64,000 bases of DNA from Parashewanella spongiae (GTDB lineage Bacteria > Pseudomonadota > Gammaproteobacteria > Enterobacterales > Shewanellaceae), in NCBI RefSeq assembly GCF_004358345.1, contig NZ_CP037952.1, forward strand, positions 3,100,001 to 3,164,000, given 5' to 3'. A program made the position numbers and the translations under genes. Positions 63,387 through 64,000 of the stretch are shown one piece after another. The stretch's first letter is position 1. The number at the start of each line of letters is the position of its first letter. A model generated the notes under the pieces. The model did not search any database. It worked only from the letters and a program-made list of their open reading frames with translations, and had not been told where the DNA came from.

Positions 63387-63614
63387 AATAATATTTGTTG
63401 CACCCAGCTGGAAAGCCTTATCTCTCGCTTCTTGCTTTGCATTCTCAATTCCTACTGATGCCATTAAATTTCCCCAACCAGATGTACCCGAAACTGTTGC
63501 TATGAAAGTGCAATCTGTAATTTGACGTATATCAGAATCAACTATTTTCGGACTTAGGTTAGATGCACAAGAGGTAACAAATAAAATAGATAATAAATAT
63601 AGATAGTTACTCAC
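63387..63614 (-). pseudogene. Lipoprotein gene, 3' end removed by ISKra4
   Basis: From the ATG at 63614: MSNYLYLLSILFVTSCAS is a lipoprotein signal with lipobox VTSC. The mature part (ITDCTFIATVSGTSGWGNLM, ENAKQEARDKAFQLGATNII) resembles short DUF4156-type lipoproteins, in which further residues with a Cys follow. The frame runs into the ISKra4 end after NIIWV, so the C-terminus is missing. Confidence 0.72.
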
Positions 63615-63821
63615 GCTTCAACTCTCACATTTCAACTGTAGAAAATTGCTATTTATAGTCTTGCCAAGCGAGTTATTTACAACTAATGAAATAGCTCATT
63701 AAATTTTTCCTAAATCTATTACAAGAAAGACACAAAGCTAAAGCTCAAGTGAATATTACCTATGAATAAAGGGCATAATTAAATATTGTGCAAAAATAAA
63801 CCTAATAAAAAAGAAGAACTA
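63615..63821. other. Gene-free gap
   Basis: About 200 bp, AT-rich, with no coding signs. It separates the lipoprotein promoter from the integrase stop. Confidence 0.4.
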
Positions 63822-64000
63822 TCAAAAAGTCCTTCTCTCTGCTTGCTTCAACAAGTGCTGATCTAGCAATTTAGCGTAAAGTTTGTAAGCTTCACGCTGC
63901 TCATCTATCCAGTCGTGCTTGTTGTAAATGGCCATTACACCAACTAACTCATGACCTAGCATTTTTTCCGTAACATGAGGCATGACTTTGTTTTCACTGA
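63822..64000 (-). CDS. P4-type tyrosine integrase, C-terminus only (window edge)
   Basis: The last 59 codons, read leftward: SENKVMPHVTEKMLGHELVG, VMAIYNKHDWIDEQREAYKL, YAKLLDQHLLKQAERRTF, stop at 63822-63824. EKMLGH is the conserved histidine box and the Tyr in MAIYNKHDW is the catalytic nucleophile of P4-like integrases. The rest lies beyond the window. It implies an integrated island extending to the right. Confidence 0.85.
   Translation of the reverse strand, partial: SENKVMPHVTEKMLGHELVGVMAIYNKHDWIDEQREAYKLYAKLLDQHLLKQAERRTF

Noticed and set aside
12518-63822. One large integrative island bounded by the two integrase genes
   Set aside because: The interval holds core genes (ybiT, rlmA, cold-shock gene, acs and its regulators) and no att repeats were seen.

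Overview
The window looks like chromosome of a marine, low-GC gammaproteobacterium of the Alteromonadales/Vibrionales type. This rests on an acetate-switch gene set (acs, a CrbS-like symporter-kinase, a CrbR-like regulator, a DUF4212/SSF symporter pair, and the DUF294-exonuclease pair), on rlmA, ybiT and a CspA-type gene, and on a high load of IS elements and small palindromic repeats. I cannot name the genus from sequence alone. No rRNA, tRNA or CRISPR was recognised.

Region 1 (1-17.0 kb) is an IS graveyard built by successive insertions. An ISKra4 element is split by an IS66 element (1722-7129, with an 8-bp target duplication) and by a 501-aa DDE element. The IS66 is itself split by an IS4-superfamily transposase and by a second, inverted copy of the 501-aa element. 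After it come broken ISAzo13 and IS481 genes, a second truncated ISKra4, a TnsB/TniA-like fragment, an IS200 element split by an IS4 (10-bp target duplication), and a frameshifted tyrosine integrase. The resident genes here are ybiT and a decayed GNAT acetyltransferase; then follow an IS1 stub and a complete ISKra4.

Region 2 (16.7-23.7 kb) holds two MITE-like repeats, a group II intron with its maturase, a lipoprotein, an ABC-2 exporter pair, a cold-shock gene and rlmA.

Region 3 (23.4-33.1 kb) is a leftward operon: DcaP-like porin, Liv-type ABC ATPase, long-chain-type acyl-CoA synthetase, two Liv-type permeases, binding protein, second Liv-type ATPase and a phenylacetate-CoA-ligase-like enzyme. 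Together they would bring an organic acid across both membranes and activate it to a CoA thioester. The substrate is unknown.

Region 4 (33.2-56.1 kb) carries the acetate switch in pieces. The CrbS-like kinase diverges from the porin operon. The CrbR-like regulator, acs, an exonuclease, a DUF294/CBS protein and the DUF4212-SSF symporter lie 11-22 kb away. Between them sit an IS110 element, an AttEFGH-like export operon, several MITE-like repeats and an unrecognised 647-aa protein with a Ser/Glu-rich N-terminus. A 14-bp box related to TTAGACCAAAGTCG lies upstream of both the porin/kinase and the symporter genes, suggesting one regulon.

Region 5 (56.2-64 kb) is accessory DNA: REP-like palindromes, a complete IS1, an asparagine-synthetase-like gene cut by the IS1 and overlapping an arylamine-N-acetyltransferase-like gene, an ATPase with a DUF234-type C-terminus, an IS630 truncated by a full ISKra4, a lipoprotein truncated by the same ISKra4, and the C-terminus of a P4-type integrase running off the edge.
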